Part shown: in pieces, positions 24,593-37,399 of the stretch
Position numbering within the stretch: the stretch's first letter is position 1
How the letters are laid out: the number at the start of each line of letters is the position of its first letter
Assembly (NCBI GenBank): GCA_958295665.1
Contig: OY282560.1
Location: 85,412,311 to 85,476,310 of the forward strand
Reading direction: 5' to 3'
DNA length: 64,000 nucleotides
Source of the DNA: Tipula vernalis
Taxonomy: Eukaryota; Arthropoda; Insecta; Diptera; Tipulidae
Notes under the pieces: generated by a model
Database searches by the model: none
What the model was told of the DNA's origin: nothing
The model's input: the letters and a program-made list of their open reading frames with translations, nothing else
Translations under genes and position numbers: made by a program

Positions 24593-26275
24593 TAGCGATC
24601 CGAATTCGTATAATAATAAAAAAAAAACGAATGCGAGACTAAAAATTTACTGTTTTTGATTCCCTTTATTCTTGATTTGAGAAAGGTAAATATTCCTCGA
24701 ATTTAGTGTATTTAAACTGACTATTGGTTCGCAGGAATACGAAAAGAAAAACTATATTTGGTTTTTCCACCATAATTCGAAAATTTTTACTTTATTTTAG
24801 CCGAACCTACTGAAACTTGATCGAATGCACCACATAATTGAGGTTATCTATCAATTCTTGGATAAATAAATTGTTGTTGGAAAAGTAGACTTTAACCATC
24901 CATGTTCATTTAAGCATCCATTAATACAAAACATTTACTGGTTTTTGTTACGTTTACCTTCTTTTTAAGAAAGGTAAAAACAATTACTGAATTTAGTTTA
25001 TTTACTTTGAGTATTGGTCCGTAGTGAGATGCCTTTATGCAGAAAGTTAGGAAATATGCAAGTTAGTGGCTAATACGTTTAGTAGTAGTATTATACGTAA
25101 AGATATTTTTCTGTGGGCTGCGGGCCAATTATCGGCTATATCAGAGTATATTCCATTTTTTCTAGCAAATTTGCTACAAATATAGGAAAAAATATCAATT
25201 TAAGGAAATTCCATCCGATTTCAACCTAGGTGCAAGTCAAATTTTGGTTAAAATTTTAAGACGTTTAATTAACAAGAATTCTAAAAGTTGCCATGAATTA
25301 AAATCAACAAAACTAAAATAATTTTTTTTTATTCGAATTCTTCATAAAATTGTTAATATTGTTATTTGTGTGTGTTGCTCGAGTAGATTTATATAAAATC
25401 TATGCCACTTTTGATTAGTCTAATAAATCTTAACAGAGCATAGATAAATAAAAGAAAATTAATTTCACGGAATTTTGGACAATTGACCAACCTATTTCCC
25501 AAATGTATTTAAAACCGAATAAAATTGGTGAGATTCTGTTGCTCAAATCCATTATCATATTTATACTATGCATTAAAGATGCCGCCGATGACTAACCAAA
25601 AAGCAGTCATATAGAAAAATTTGTTAGACTTTTATTAGTTTAGTTTGCGAGAAAAGTTTTTGCTTCTAGTGTTTTTTGTGTTAAATTTCTAATTCAGTTT
25701 ATATTTCTTTTATTTTAAAACATTAACATTTTAAATTTAATTGCAAATGGCCGTTAGCTTTAATTATTAATTTTTTTTTTTTTAGTATAATAATTATGTT
25801 TTTGTTTTTTTTTTGTTTCACTTATAATTGCCAATTATTTTTATATCATAAATATATTACTTAGACTGTTTTATTATTCTGCAATAATAATTAAAACAAT
25901 GATAATAATAATAATCAAAAACCATTTTTGTTTATTATGGAATTTGTTTCTCTATTTGTATTAAATATAATGTAATTTAAAATAATATTAATAAAATGTA
26001 TTAATAGCATTTATTACGATTTATAATACATATATAAACCAGATTCAAAAAAAAGTTATATCACCAGATTTTCAAATTAGAAACATTTTCTAAATTTGGA
26101 TATATGTATATGTACACATAATATCTATAAAATTTGGCCACAAAACAACTAAATAATTTAATTTGTAGTGTGTTTAGAAAATGTTATTAATTTGCGAAAT
26201 ATTTTTTTTTATGTTTTGGTTAAAATATTAACAGTCTATATAATATTTTTATGAAAATAAATATACAAAAATTAC

Positions 26276-26334
26276 CTTTACATTTATTAGTTGTTTTGTC
26301 TAAAATAGCCTTTGTTGAAATTATGGTTCCATAC
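26276..26334 (-). CDS. shep RRM1 middle exon
   Basis: A 59-bp exon. Acceptor 'ttcag' precedes G at 26334, and the donor GGTAAT begins after G at 26276. It completes the codon CA|G and encodes [19 protein letters not shown], identical in my reading to the Drosophila Shep segment following NMCAQ. The remaining G starts the glycine codon finished by the next exon. The short length is matched by perfect phase on both sides, which makes the call secure. Confidence 0.95.
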
Positions 26335-27310
26335 CTGAAAATAAAAAATAAAAAATTGCAAAAGAAAAAAAAAAGAGTTATATGTACGGTACATATTTAT
26401 TTAGTATTATGTAATTATAAATTATAATTAAAAACCAACTGCAAAGACGGAATTAGTAAATGATTCCGTTTTCGACAGGTGGTGCGCAAATATTTTAGAT
26501 TGATTGATTTGCTAGGGTAATTTAAGCGAAACTGAAATATGAATATTATTATAACATAACATAAAACAGTTGTATCTATCAATATTATACACTTAATTCA
26601 ATACAATATTTTATTTTGTCAACCTGATTAAATTTCAATACATTTTCTAAAGAATGCAAACGACGAAGAACAACTTCAATATTATTTACGTAATTTAAGA
26701 AGAGTATAAATAATTTTTTTACTCTACACATTAAATAAAAATATCTCTTACTTAACTTGACTACAAATAAATTAAATAATAAAAAAGGAAAATCAAGTAT
26801 GTTGAGTGAGACATATTGAAAACACAAAAAACTTAATTATGAATTGAAATTAATTATAGGGGTTGAGGATTATAGTGGTCTTGATTTTTCATTGTTTGCC
26901 ATTCAAAATGTATATAATTTAATATTGGTTACAAAATATAATTAAAGATTTCATCTTATTAAATACATAATATATAAAATATTAAGGCTGAGATTAATTA
27001 CAAAAAGATATTTAATTTCATAATTGTGTACAATACAGTTAAAATATAGTGGCATCACCTATTCGCAAATTCCACAAAACAAGATCATCGCTTTACTTTA
27101 AGATTAATTTAATTTAATTATTTGGTATTAACAAGACGTCATTTATCTTTTTTAGTGGACAACATATGTATGTAAAGTAAATATTTATTAATCGATAATT
27201 AAACTATGTAGTAGCTTCTTTATTTATATAAAGTACGATAATAATTTTTTTGTACGTGATAATATTTTCCAAATACAAAGATTTTATAATTTGTTTGGTT
27301 TACTACTCAC
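26335..27310 (-). other. shep intron within RRM1
   Basis: A 976-bp AT-rich intron between NMCA and QYGTIIS. Nothing besides homopolymer-rich sequence was seen. The donor is GTGAGT (27310-27305). Confidence 0.85.
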
Positions 27311-27540
27311 TGTGCACACATATTAACTAAGTCTTTATCAGTTGTTCCTTGTTGTAGTCCTCTAATATATAAATTTGTTTTTGATAGTGTTTCTTGAACT
27401 TGAGCTTGACCATTTGGCCCCATTGTTGTATTAGTATTACTGAGACTAGTGCTAACAGTTCCGCTTTGCGACCCTGTATTTGATGAGCTGCTTGAATTTG
27501 TATTACTTGGCGATGCTGCAGTCGGAACACGCTGTCCGTA
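27311..27540 (-). CDS. shep exon: Ser/Thr/Asn-rich linker and start of RRM1
   Basis: A 230-bp exon. Acceptor 'tttttag' precedes TAC at 27540; donor GTGAGT follows CA at 27311. It encodes [20 protein letters not shown], a low-complexity S/N/T stretch with [13 protein letters not shown], then [20 protein letters not shown] and NMCA. NLYIRGL is the RNP2 strand of RRM1, and [20 protein letters not shown] is the known Drosophila Shep sequence upstream of RRM1. The exon begins in phase 0 without a start codon, so at least one more 5' coding exon must exist. None was found in the remaining 36 kb, so it is probably beyond the window. Confidence 0.95.
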
Positions 27541-30500
27541 CTAAAAATAAAAATAAAATAAAAATAAAAATTAACATATGTTTATCAAATTTATTATTTA
27601 TCAGTTCAACAACTACTTAAAAATATGTATGTATTTATGTGTGTATATTGAAGGTCAAGTACTCAAGTAGACCAATATTATTTATATACGAGTATTACGA
27701 TTGAAAATTTAATTTAATCATTTCCTAAACTTCTTAATTCATCAAAAATAATATGTAAATTACAATTCGTTTTTAAAAGAAATTGAAATAAATTTTTGTT
27801 ACTGTTGTTAATACATACAATTACGACTTATATAACAATAGGCCGATAAAGAATTATGTGAAAGGAGAACGACTTATATTATTATCAACATTGTTACGAG
27901 ACGGGAAATATTTGTACATTATTTAATTCTGTCGTATTCATTCTTAACGCATGAATACAATTTAAATAAATCTATAATATAAGAACTTGGGGGCCCTTAA
28001 GAGTTTTGATTAAAATACGATTTTTATATTAGGTTTCAGTCATGGTACTTGAAATAATTGTTGCATTAAGTGACGTTCAATGAATATGTTTAGAATTCTC
28101 TCCAAGATCCATATTATTATAGAAGTAGAATTTACGAATTTGTTTGTTTTATATTTTAATGTTTAGTTACCACTCGACTTTAACCTTTTTGGAGTACAAC
28201 TTGTTGAGTTGATAAATTCTGAAGAAACATTTTTTTTAAATCTGTGTAAATGCACTATATTCGGTGAATGTGCTAAATGTAAAGTAAACAGATTAAAAAA
28301 CTGTAAATGTTTCGTACTATAAATTATTCATTTTTTATTGTTATCCGGATTGAATCCGACAAAAAAATATTTGATTGGAGAAATATAGACACATACATTT
28401 GGAAATATCTCAATTGAAAAATAGTTTTATTGTTACACACGATCATAGAATTTATTTGGGTTTGTTTGTTGAATTGATTCCAACTCATCTTCAATTATAA
28501 AGAATCAAAAACGAAAATAAAAACGAGTTTCGTTTCTTGTTGCAACAATTCCTAAATTTTTACTGCGCTAAAATATTTCAGAATTTCATCGAATTTTAAA
28601 AATCAAAAAAAAAAAAATTTAATTGACTTAGAAAAATGTATTTTAATTTTTTCTGACCGAAAAAAATATTTAGAACAGATAAAATTAAAGTTTAGTGGAA
28701 ATATGCAAAGAAACGTTCTAATTGGTTGAATAAAATTAAATGTGAAACGTAATGAATTATGAATCAAGCAAAAAAAAAAAACACCCAAAGATTCGTTGGC
28801 GTTCTGCATTCTAGCAGCAAAATTTCATTTTTGAAAAAGTTAGGCCCGCTGGTAAACGAGTCATCGATTTATTGTATTTTATATTCGATCAAGTTCCAGA
28901 AAATTACAGCTAAAATAAAGCAACATTTTCGAAATTACTGTGCAAAAACGATTTTTTTTAAAGCGCCTAAACCTACTGGAAAACGAAAATAAAGCGTTGA
29001 AAATGGAAATTTAATTTTTTCTGTACTAAAATTTTTTTTTCTGACAGAAAAAATTAAAATTAAATTTTTTGAGCCAATTAAAACATTTTTTGGTTTTTTA
29101 AAACTAATAATTACACTTAAGTTCTAAAAAGTTTTAAAAATACCTTAACGCACTGTGATTTATAATTTTCGAGTACAATCTTAGATGTCAACCTCAATTT
29201 TCCAAAAAATATTTTTTGGCATAGAATACTTGAATGAGTTTAGTTAAATCAGATTTATTAAACTGCAGTCTGTCTACGGATCGTTTAATTAAAATGGTAA
29301 AACGTTTAATTAAAGTGGAAATAATGTAATTCCCAAATTTTTCTATTATTTTAGCTGGAAACAATCCTATTTCTACTTTACAAAAAACCCCAAAAATATT
29401 TTAATTGTTTTAGAAAATTTAAGTTTACCTTTATCTGTCAGAAAAAAAAAATTTAGTACAGAAAAAAATACCAATTAGAATTTTTTTAAAGAATGTTTTA
29501 AAATTAAAATTGTTTGACGTTGATATACGATCTAGTTTCAGAATATTTTAACTAAAATAAAGCAAAAACTTGGATTTATGGCGAAAATACGAAATGCATT
29601 TTTTCGAAATAATCTTCTGGAACTTGATTGAATTTAAATACGATAAAATAATATTTTTAGTACAGAAAAAATTAATTTCCCATTTCTAAGCAATTAAATG
29701 TTTCATTAAAAAACAAAAATTGATAATTAGGACTACCTGTCAATTTTAGGGTGAATTATGCCAAAGTCTAATTGTATTAAATGAATTTATCCTACTCAGA
29801 AGGAGGATAAATGGAATGATAAAAACTGAGTTTTTTATTTTAGATTTCTCTGTTTTCATTAATTATTCAGGATTAGTGAATATGACAAAGGGCTGGATCA
29901 TCGTTCAAACCTTTCTCAGAAAATATACTCCTGAATGACCAGCTAGATCCCAGAACTCAATTTCATTGTACACGCTTAGGATATGTTGAGGAGGCATATT
30001 AGGTCCAGAGATACTCTTCCTGAGGTCCAGATGTTAAACGTGCAATTTTGCCTGCAAGAAGCGGTTCTAGCGAGATGAGGAAGCACTCACTATTATCTCT
30101 TCTAAATAAAAAAAAATTGTTCTTGTTGTTGAAATCCTTGTTTTATTTCTTATACTGCAAACTCTCTTATACTCAGCACCATTACAATATAAAAATGGCA
30201 AATTTAAAGCAAATACAAGGGATAACTGGGTTACATTGCTGAGTGTAAATTTTTTTGAAAGAGATTTGGATGGGCCTGAATATGGTTTGTGCTTTAAGTT
30301 TTTAGGTAGTGCGATTGACAAGAGGTATTTATTTATGAAGATCTCGATAAATGCTAAAGATATTGTAAATGTTAAAAAAAATCAACCTCTTGCTTGGATA
30401 AAATAGGCTTTGCCTGCATTTGTTAAAAGAAACTTCATTAAGTTTGAATCTGGGTTAAAAAAAAATTTTACACGCCAGAATATAGTAAAAGACCGGAAAC

Positions 30501-30846
30501 TTTAACGTTTAAACGTTAAGCTTAAAATTTAAGCATGTTTTATTTCGTTTGCTAAACATTTTTTGCTTAAAATAATAAAACAAAATTGCAGCCTTGGTTC
30601 GAACCAACACGTTTTTGCTTAGATGAATTTTCAACAGAATAACGGTATTTTAGAACTAAGTTTTTAAGTAGTACAGTAATTCAGCAATAGTTTATGGAAA
30701 AAAACGTGCGTATTTAAGAAAAAAATTAAGTTTAAAAGTCGCCTTTTAACGAGGAAGCTGTTTTATCCGAGAATTGGTAGATCGCCAAAAATAGTATTTT
30801 AGTACAAGTTCCAGAATTATTTTTGTAAAATAAAGTTTGCATTTGG
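27541..30846. other. Upstream shep intron: unique AT-rich DNA and dispersed repeat debris
   Basis: No exon recognised. From about 28570 to 29720 several decayed copies of the foldback family seen at 17153-17292 lie close together, marked by 'ttttttctgacagaaaaaa'-like cores. Positions 29850-30070 have higher complexity but no readable protein in any frame. An 18-bp perfect palindrome 'ttaacgtttaaacgttaa' is at 30502-30519. Confidence 0.5.
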
Positions 30847-31566
30847 ACTGTGATCGAAACCTGTGATAAATATTTTTTAGTACAAATTTTTGGCATTTAT
30901 TTGAAAAATATTCTCCTACATTCACAAATTTTTATTACGCTGCCCGAATTGTGTAATAATTTTTTGAAGTATTTCCCCTTCTGTCATATTTTTGTTTGAT
31001 TTTAATGTCAAGCAATCCTTTTTTTAAACGCATCGAATTGGCTTTCGTTTAATATTATATATTGTAGCATAGGGCTGTATTTGTTAGAGCGTAGTATAAC
31101 AGGATGAGAATGCAATAGTTTTACGATAGTTTTAATACGATAGTTAGGTTCCTATACAGAAAACGGGAAGGTTATGGGTGGTCTCAAGTTTCAATAATCT
31201 GTCAGCCGATAGAAGGAGCTCTCACATTTACTCACTAGATCAATATGCCATATAAATCAGAACCTTTAGTTGACATACAATAGAAGAAAATAATTCTCTG
31301 CAACCTGCTGCAGTTGAAAATGGGAAATTATCATCTTGCTATTATTTTGTTGCTGCAAACGATAACATAATGACTAATTGACATTTTATTTTGATGATAT
31401 AAAATGCTAAGGCGACCATATTAAATGTCGACCAAACAATTATTCTGTTTGTGTCAACAATTTTTATAGCAAAAGACCGTGATAATTTGGATGTATGCGG
31501 TTTTTTCAAATAAATGTCAAAAATGTGTTGTACTAAACAATTTTTAGCACAGATTTCGGGCACAGT
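30847..31566. mobile_element. TIR element, second copy of the family at 17429
   Basis: Left end 'actgtgatcgaaacctgtga' and right end (reverse complement) 'actgtgcccgaaatctgtgc' are inverted repeats; similarity continues about 60 bp inward through 'gcatttatttgaaaaatatt' and its counterpart near 31500. Its left 150 bp matches 18010-18140 and its right 80 bp matches 18345-18416, so it is the same family as the SINE-interrupted copy. The 720-bp length includes about 400 bp not shared with the first copy. No coding capacity. Confidence 0.65.
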
Positions 31567-34500
31567 CTTAGGAATTATTGCGGAAAATGTAGACTCAATT
31601 TTCTTTTTGCTCTTCTGTGGAATCCACTGAAAAATGAAAAAAGCATCTTGTTTTTTTCGAAATAACTGTCAAATTTTTGCATTATTTTAGCTGAACCGTT
31701 CTAAAACTGGGTGGTATCTATCACAGGCCCGAATCTGGAACGATAAAACCACGTTATGTTATTTTATTTCCCCGCAGAAAATTTTTGGAAGTCAAAATCG
31801 GGCCCTTAACTTTTTATTTAAAAAACTGAAACATTTTTTAGTTAACTAACAAAATTAGATTTCAGTAACAATATTTATAGTAGAGGGAAAAATAAATTCC
31901 ATTTACCGAGAATTTATTGTACTTAAGCTGAATTTTACCATAGTAATTAATTTACTGAAGAATAGCCTTTGAACTCAAAAATAAAAAAATACTTAGTTAG
32001 TTAATGAGAGAATAGCAAAAATGAAGCGACGTAAGTAGAGTCACTTGTCGATTGTGAGAATAAAGGTGTTGCATTCAGATGGAATCGTGTATTAATGCAT
32101 GCACGATCGACTATGTGGCCTCTAAAATACGTTAATCTTATTTTCGTACCTTAAAAAAAATAGTAAAGGCTCAAACCAAAAAATATGTACTAAATGTAGA
32201 TTTAGCTAAGAACAACGATTTTTAGGCTCGCTAAAACACATACATTTTCAGCGAAACCAATATGCTAGATGTGTGGAAGGGTAAGTTAAAGGGCTGCGAA
32301 CTGAAAGATTTTTAAAATTTATTTTGTGCATTTCATTCTGTTTCATGTTTAATTTCACTACGTCGTGTGACAGATAAATTAAATGAAACCCAACCAAAAG
32401 TTCTTAAAGTCTCAACTCGTCAGTAACAACTCAACGTCCATCTGAATAACTATTTATTATTACTTCACTTGTGAGGCAAATCTCATTTTCTCGCTGTTAT
32501 CACCAACTTACTCAATACAACTTTTTGGTTTCAAACGCCTACTTGTTTGACAATTTATCAGAAGCGTTAGTATATCGTTCCTTATATTTTCTAGTACACA
32601 TTTTAATAATAAAAAAAAAAATGAAGCATTTACGATTACATTGTTCGGATCAATAGAGTACGTGTAGGAAATACAAGCATTGTTTGAAATTAATTTTTAC
32701 CTCTTCAATTTTATATCAAATTAGAAGCGTTCTTCGGTTAATTTAGTTGCATCAAATGATTTTAACCAAATATACCCAATTAATAAACTAAACTTTTTAT
32801 CGACATACATTTGAATTTCAGTCCATAATGGCCTTCGTAATTTATTACAGAGTTAATTGTAGAAAAAATTGGCATTTGACATTACTGCACCAATACCAAA
32901 TTTGCTTATATTTAGTAAATTATAAACAAATTTAAAATAATCGGATTGGTCATCGTTGCCTAACTTCGATGAGTGCTTAGCAACCGTAAAATTCAGTGAA
33001 CCAAAGTAGTAACCACATTTCAATACGGCAACACCATATGTGTATATGCATATAAATATATAATAATATATATTTCGTAAACACACGGTCACGTCACGAT
33101 AAAAAATGGCAGATTAATGAAACCAACCACAATATAAATAATGAATCAATTAAAAAAAAAAAAAAAACAAATCAAAATATGATAAAATCAAGAAAAGAGT
33201 GCGGAGCTAATTAAATCCGCTTAAAAGAGAATTAATTGTTACTAGAGTTCATAATTTTATGTAAAATACCAAAAGATAATGGTTTTTGATTTTAAGAAAG
33301 AACACCACAATAAAATCTAACACAAATTACAAAATTATTTTTTGAACCTCATCCTCTATGTATAAAGAAAGAAAATACAATACGTTTAGAATATAGCCAT
33401 CACGATATATATTGTAATATAATTATCCAATTGGCTCATGTCAAAACTTAAAACAAAAACATAAATTTATATAAGTAAAATAGTAACAACAAAAATTCCG
33501 TAATAATGAATCACCAGTACACTTCGCATTTGCAATAATTTCTTTCTGTAGTATACAAGTTTTTTTTTTTACTGTAGCGCTGTCAGTAACTGACAGCGAA
33601 ACACATCTATATTACAATCGTACACACTCTGATAACAAATTCATTGTTTTACGAAAAATTATCAATTTTTTATTGTTTAAAAGCGATTTTGCTTATAAAA
33701 TTAATTACATATTGCAAATTTTACAAACACACATGTACATTTTGTATATAACATTGGTCACTTGCCTTTTATATTATTACAAATAATGTATACTAATTTT
33801 CAAAAATTAATAATTTTATTGTATAAATTATTTTTTATTCTATGTATTCCAACAAAGTGATTGCGTGTCTATATACTTTTTAAAGAACACAATAATTTAA
33901 AATTTTTGCTTAATTAACTCACTTATTAACACTTACTTATTATTTATTAATTAAAAAATTAAAAAAAAAAAAAAAAAATCTATAATCTATATAAAAATTA
34001 AATAAAAAAAAAATATTTAAGGAGACATCGACACACGCAGCTAAATCGAGTAATGCACGACGACTAAATGTATATGTATATAGATTTTTTTTCTGTTATC
34101 AGTATGTAACGTGGGCGTTTTATCAGAGTTTTTTTTTGTTTTAAGATAAGAAATAATTATTATTTAAATTTGTGTTGGTTTTTTTTTTTAAAAATAAAGT
34201 CTCCGTATTTGACTTTAACAAAAATACTAATTATTAAACATATGTATGTGTGTGGTTTAGCCAGAGCCGTAATACGACTAAATAAAGAATGGTATAAAAT
34301 CAGAATATTTACATTTGAATAATTTATCGGTTTAACCGGTTGGTAGAAAAACAATGATGGCCAATTAATTATTGATGATCAATGTTTACAAAAAAAAAAA
34401 AAAAAAAAAACAAATCGGGTACTGTGTAATTCATGATCACTGCGAACGGAACCTGCCTTTAACCTATGAGCAGCTTATTTGCCCCACGGTGATCGATTCG

Positions 34501-34600
34501 CGTATTAGATGTAGATCTTGTCTTTATTTCTTTGACCTGAGTTCTTTAGAATTAATGTTATGACCAAAATTAAGGAACTAAAAAATTTTTTTATGCTAAG
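31567..34600. other. Non-coding upstream region
   Basis: AT-rich DNA without a recognisable gene. It includes A and T homopolymers, a pure poly-A run at about 34390-34409, and the palindrome at 33577-33597, listed separately. Small open frames here (for example 32853-33092 minus) are hydrophobic AT-rich noise. Confidence 0.5.
33577..33597. promoter_or_regulatory. Perfect inverted TGACAG motif pair
   Basis: 'cgctgtcagt' is followed after one base by its exact complement 'actgacagcg'. Each half contains CTGTCA/TGACAG, the core bound by TALE homeodomain proteins (Homothorax/TGIF type). It is GC-richer than its poly-T surroundings. A regulatory role is inference only. Confidence 0.3.
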
Positions 34601-34611
34601 GCAAGTTTAAA

Positions 34612-34853
34612 GGTGCATGGTACATTTCTGGTGAAAAAATATACACCACGAAGTTAGCTACCTGAGTTGAATATGTAACCAAACGGTTGCTAGGTTTGTA
34701 ACTATACGGGTTAAATTTGTGCCCTGTGAACCATTTTGGTTACGTTACGTTGGTGACCCTGGTCAAATTTTTTGTTCTAGTTGGAAATAATTTAACTCAT
34801 ACAGCTAACTTCGTGCTGCACATTTTTTCATCAGAATTGTACCATGTATGCAG
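34612..34853. mobile_element. Degenerate MITE
   Basis: Imperfect inverted arms of about 45 bp: 'catggtacatttctggtgaa' ... 'cacgaagttagct' on the left (34617-34660), complemented by 'agctaacttcgtg'...'gaattgtaccatg' on the right (34803-34846). Identity is about 80 percent with a few small indels. Flanking duplication not clear; no coding sequence. Confidence 0.6.
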
Positions 34854-34859
34854 CTTCAG

Positions 34860-35812
34860 GGCCCTTATTATAATATGTAACTCAGGTTTGGCGAGCCTGT
34901 GGCACGAGATAAAAAATTGGAAGTTACATATTTCCATGATTTTAAATTAAATATACCTATCCTCCGATTTACACGGTAGATTGGTTCCGCAGAAAACCGT
35001 GGAAATGGAAAATTGGGTTTTATATGGAAAATCATGGAAATGGCAAAATTAAATAAAATTCTTAGTTTACGGTTATTTTTTTAGTAATTCATTTACTTCA
35101 ACGTAAAATATAAATAATAAATTACTAATATCAAATAAAAATTTAAAAAAAAATAATTTCAATGTTTAAAGATTTTTAATAAATTTTTTTCTTTTTTCAA
35201 ACCGAGTAAAAGCGAAATCGTGTCCAACCAAGGTGTCACCTGTATGTCATCTGAAGACTTCAATTACTTGCTTAACTTGGGTTGCTCCCACTAATAATCA
35301 AACAAGAGAACATGTACAAGGAAAGCGATTCCTGCAGGTGAGAACTTGGCCCTCACGTTGCGATTTCTCACAACAGTGGCCCTATTCTGGTTTTGCCGCA
35401 GAATTTTGAATTGGGGAAAAATATTCCTATAATTACAAACTGCAAAAATTCCCAACTTTTTATTCCATATTTTCCAAAAATGTATTCTGGTAATTTGTGA
35501 ATAATTCTTATGGAAAAAGTACTACCTAGTTCAAATGTTTAGCACCAGAGGAGAAACGAGTGATTTAGGAAAAACGGTCACATTTGAAGCAAAACGACAA
35601 AAATCATAGGATTTTGTTTTGTTCGTACGACCAAATACGAGCAAACAAACAGAACCGTTTTGTCGAGAGTCATTATGCGTCGTTGCCACATGGCAAATAT
35701 TTGCCCAAACATGTTGGTCACCATTTTTAAACAAAATTTTAAACAACTATTCGCCGTTCACGCGTACCAAAAAATATTTTCCGAAACACGTTTGTTTCGC
35801 GAATAAAATATT
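34860..35812. other. Non-coding stretch with a CpG-containing island
   Basis: 34860-35200 is AT-rich. 35210-35810 is more balanced and contains several CpGs; it has overlapping open frames on both strands (35531-35746 minus, 35619-35936 plus), neither resembling a known family. It could be older mobile DNA next to the nest that starts at 35813. Confidence 0.35.
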
Positions 35813-35935
35813 CAGCCCTATTGCGAATGTCGTGTCAATGTCGTTATGTAGCCTTCGCGAAAAATTCGTATTGCGAACGTCAGCTTCGATTGACATTCGT
35901 CGATCGACTCCATCTTTTTTTGTCGATGACATTTA

Positions 35936-36542
35936 ACCCTTATTGTGGTTGTCATTTCGACGACAATATCACATCGACTGCAAAAATTTGGTATTGTGAT
36001 TGTCGATATTAAACGACATTTATCGTTAAAATGTCATATTTCTGTCGATGAGATTTTAGTTCACGACAAGACAATTTATTGACCGTATTTAACAAATAAT
36101 TTAACAAAAATACAGTTTACATAAATTTTTAAGTCTAATAACTATTTATTTAATTAATTTAATAATTTTTCTATATCCAAAATATTATAAGTTAATTTAT
36201 ATTTAAAATTGATAATAAAATTTTAGTCGGGTGCACACAATTATACCATTTCCTTAGAATTAACTAATTAAAAGAATGCAAATTTTGTCATTTCTTATTT
36301 AAATTGAATGGTACACAAAAAAACGTAAACAACAATATTTGTCATTTTGACAGAAGTTTTCAGAAATTTAATTCACGATTGCTAAGTAAACAACAAACAT
36401 TCACAATAACTCGGTTGATTTTTATATTAATGTGGCAATACTTCTGAGTCATTTCGACGTCCGTAGGCAATGCCAAATTAAAAGCGACACGACAAGGCAA
36501 AGTCGGGTCGATTGTTGATCGACGCGACAACCGCAATAACCC
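35936..36542. mobile_element. Related non-autonomous copy nested in the composite
   Basis: Left end 'cccttattgtggttgtc' and right end (reverse complement) 'gggttattgcggttgtc' are inverted and resemble the outer element's ends. The right 70 bp (36478-36542) is about 75 percent similar to the outer right end at 38330-38396, including 'cgattgttgatcga'. It is therefore a second member of the same family, more diverged. Exact boundaries are approximate. Confidence 0.55.
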
Positions 36543-36543
36543 A

Positions 36544-37328
36544 TGGCTGGTCTCCACTTTCGTATTTTTCTCTTGACAAAAAAAAAATCTAGTCCATTTT
36601 TTTCCTCATGACAATTTTTAGTACATTTTCAAAACCAACAAAAATGTTTATACAAGCCAAACAGTACAAACACTTAAGGTATAAAAAAGTACATTAAGGC
36701 GTAGTATTAGTGATGCATACAAATAAATCAGAAAGTATATATACACAAAACAGATAAGTATAGGTGATACATTCATAATAAATATAGTGTACATTTTTTG
36801 TGATAGAATCTGTGTAGGGCGCGAACGAGACGGCTTGTATAAACATTTTTGTTGGTTTTGACATTTTCCAAAATACATACACAAAAATGGATTTGAGCAT
36901 GCGCATTGAAATTTTGTCAAGAGAGGAAAAGATCAGAATATTCAATATTTTTGTCATGACGTTGTGCCATTTGAGCATAAATTGTATTTTATGCTCAATT
37001 TCATGTCATTTCATGTTGAATATTTTGACAAATAAAATGAAATTTTCATTCTTTTTTCACAAAATTTTGTCCTTTTAATGAATTTTAGGTTAAAATATAA
37101 TAAAATTTGTGTTATTAAAATAAGACATAAATAATAAATCGTGGAATACAAAAGTAATATGCGAAAAAATTGTATTATTCGAAAAACGAACCAAATTCAA
37201 ATTTTTTTCTTATTCTCAAAGAGAAAAATTAGCTATATTCTTTATGTTAGTAGTGGTAAAAAAAATGTCACGAGCCGTTTGTCATTTATTTTTTGTCAAG
37301 AGAAAAATATACAAGTGGAGACCAGCCA
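36544..37328. mobile_element. TIR element with 40-bp ends
   Basis: Left end 'tggctggtctccactttcgt' continuing through 'atttttctcttgacaaaaaa' is complemented at the right end with only a few mismatches over 40 bp. CCA flanks both sides (36541-36543 and 37329-37331). It contains the smaller element at 36630-36860; without that it would be about 550 bp. No transposase frame. Superfamily not determined. Confidence 0.7.
36630..36860. mobile_element. MITE with perfect 29-bp terminal repeats
   Basis: The 29-bp ends (starting 'caaaaccaacaaaaatgttt') are perfectly complementary. They are flanked by the 7-bp duplication 'acatttt' at 36623-36629 and 36861-36867 (8 bp, 'acattttc', if the boundary base is shared). 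Seven to eight base pairs would suit a hAT-type element. It is 231 bp and non-coding. Perfect ends imply a recent insertion, the youngest layer of this nest. Confidence 0.8.
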
Positions 37329-37399
37329 CCAGAGTGATAGAATAAAAATTAAATAAAAGTTAAAAAAAATTTTTGTTGAATTTTAATTTTTTAAAATAA

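Larger units (their letters stand above)
16652..26275 (-). other. Large shep intron between the RRM1 exons, rich in transposons
   Basis: A 9.6-kb intron. The left part (16652-17150) is AT-rich with nothing recognised. From 17153 to 22696 it is largely mobile DNA, listed separately. The right part (22697-26275) holds dispersed AT-rich debris, a short tandem repeat near 24549, and stretches without any feature I can name. A 131-codon open stretch at 23074-23469 has no codon signature or family resemblance and starts on TTG; I regard it as chance. No additional shep exon was seen. Confidence 0.7.

Noticed and set aside
35531..35936. Overlapping frames on both strands next to the composite transposon
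   Set aside because: Both strands are open over the same bases, neither looks like a known protein, and one runs across the element boundary at 35813.
36887..37356. Short plus-strand frames inside the 36544-37328 element
   Set aside because: They lie in the interior and terminal repeat of a non-coding TIR element and have no recognisable domain.
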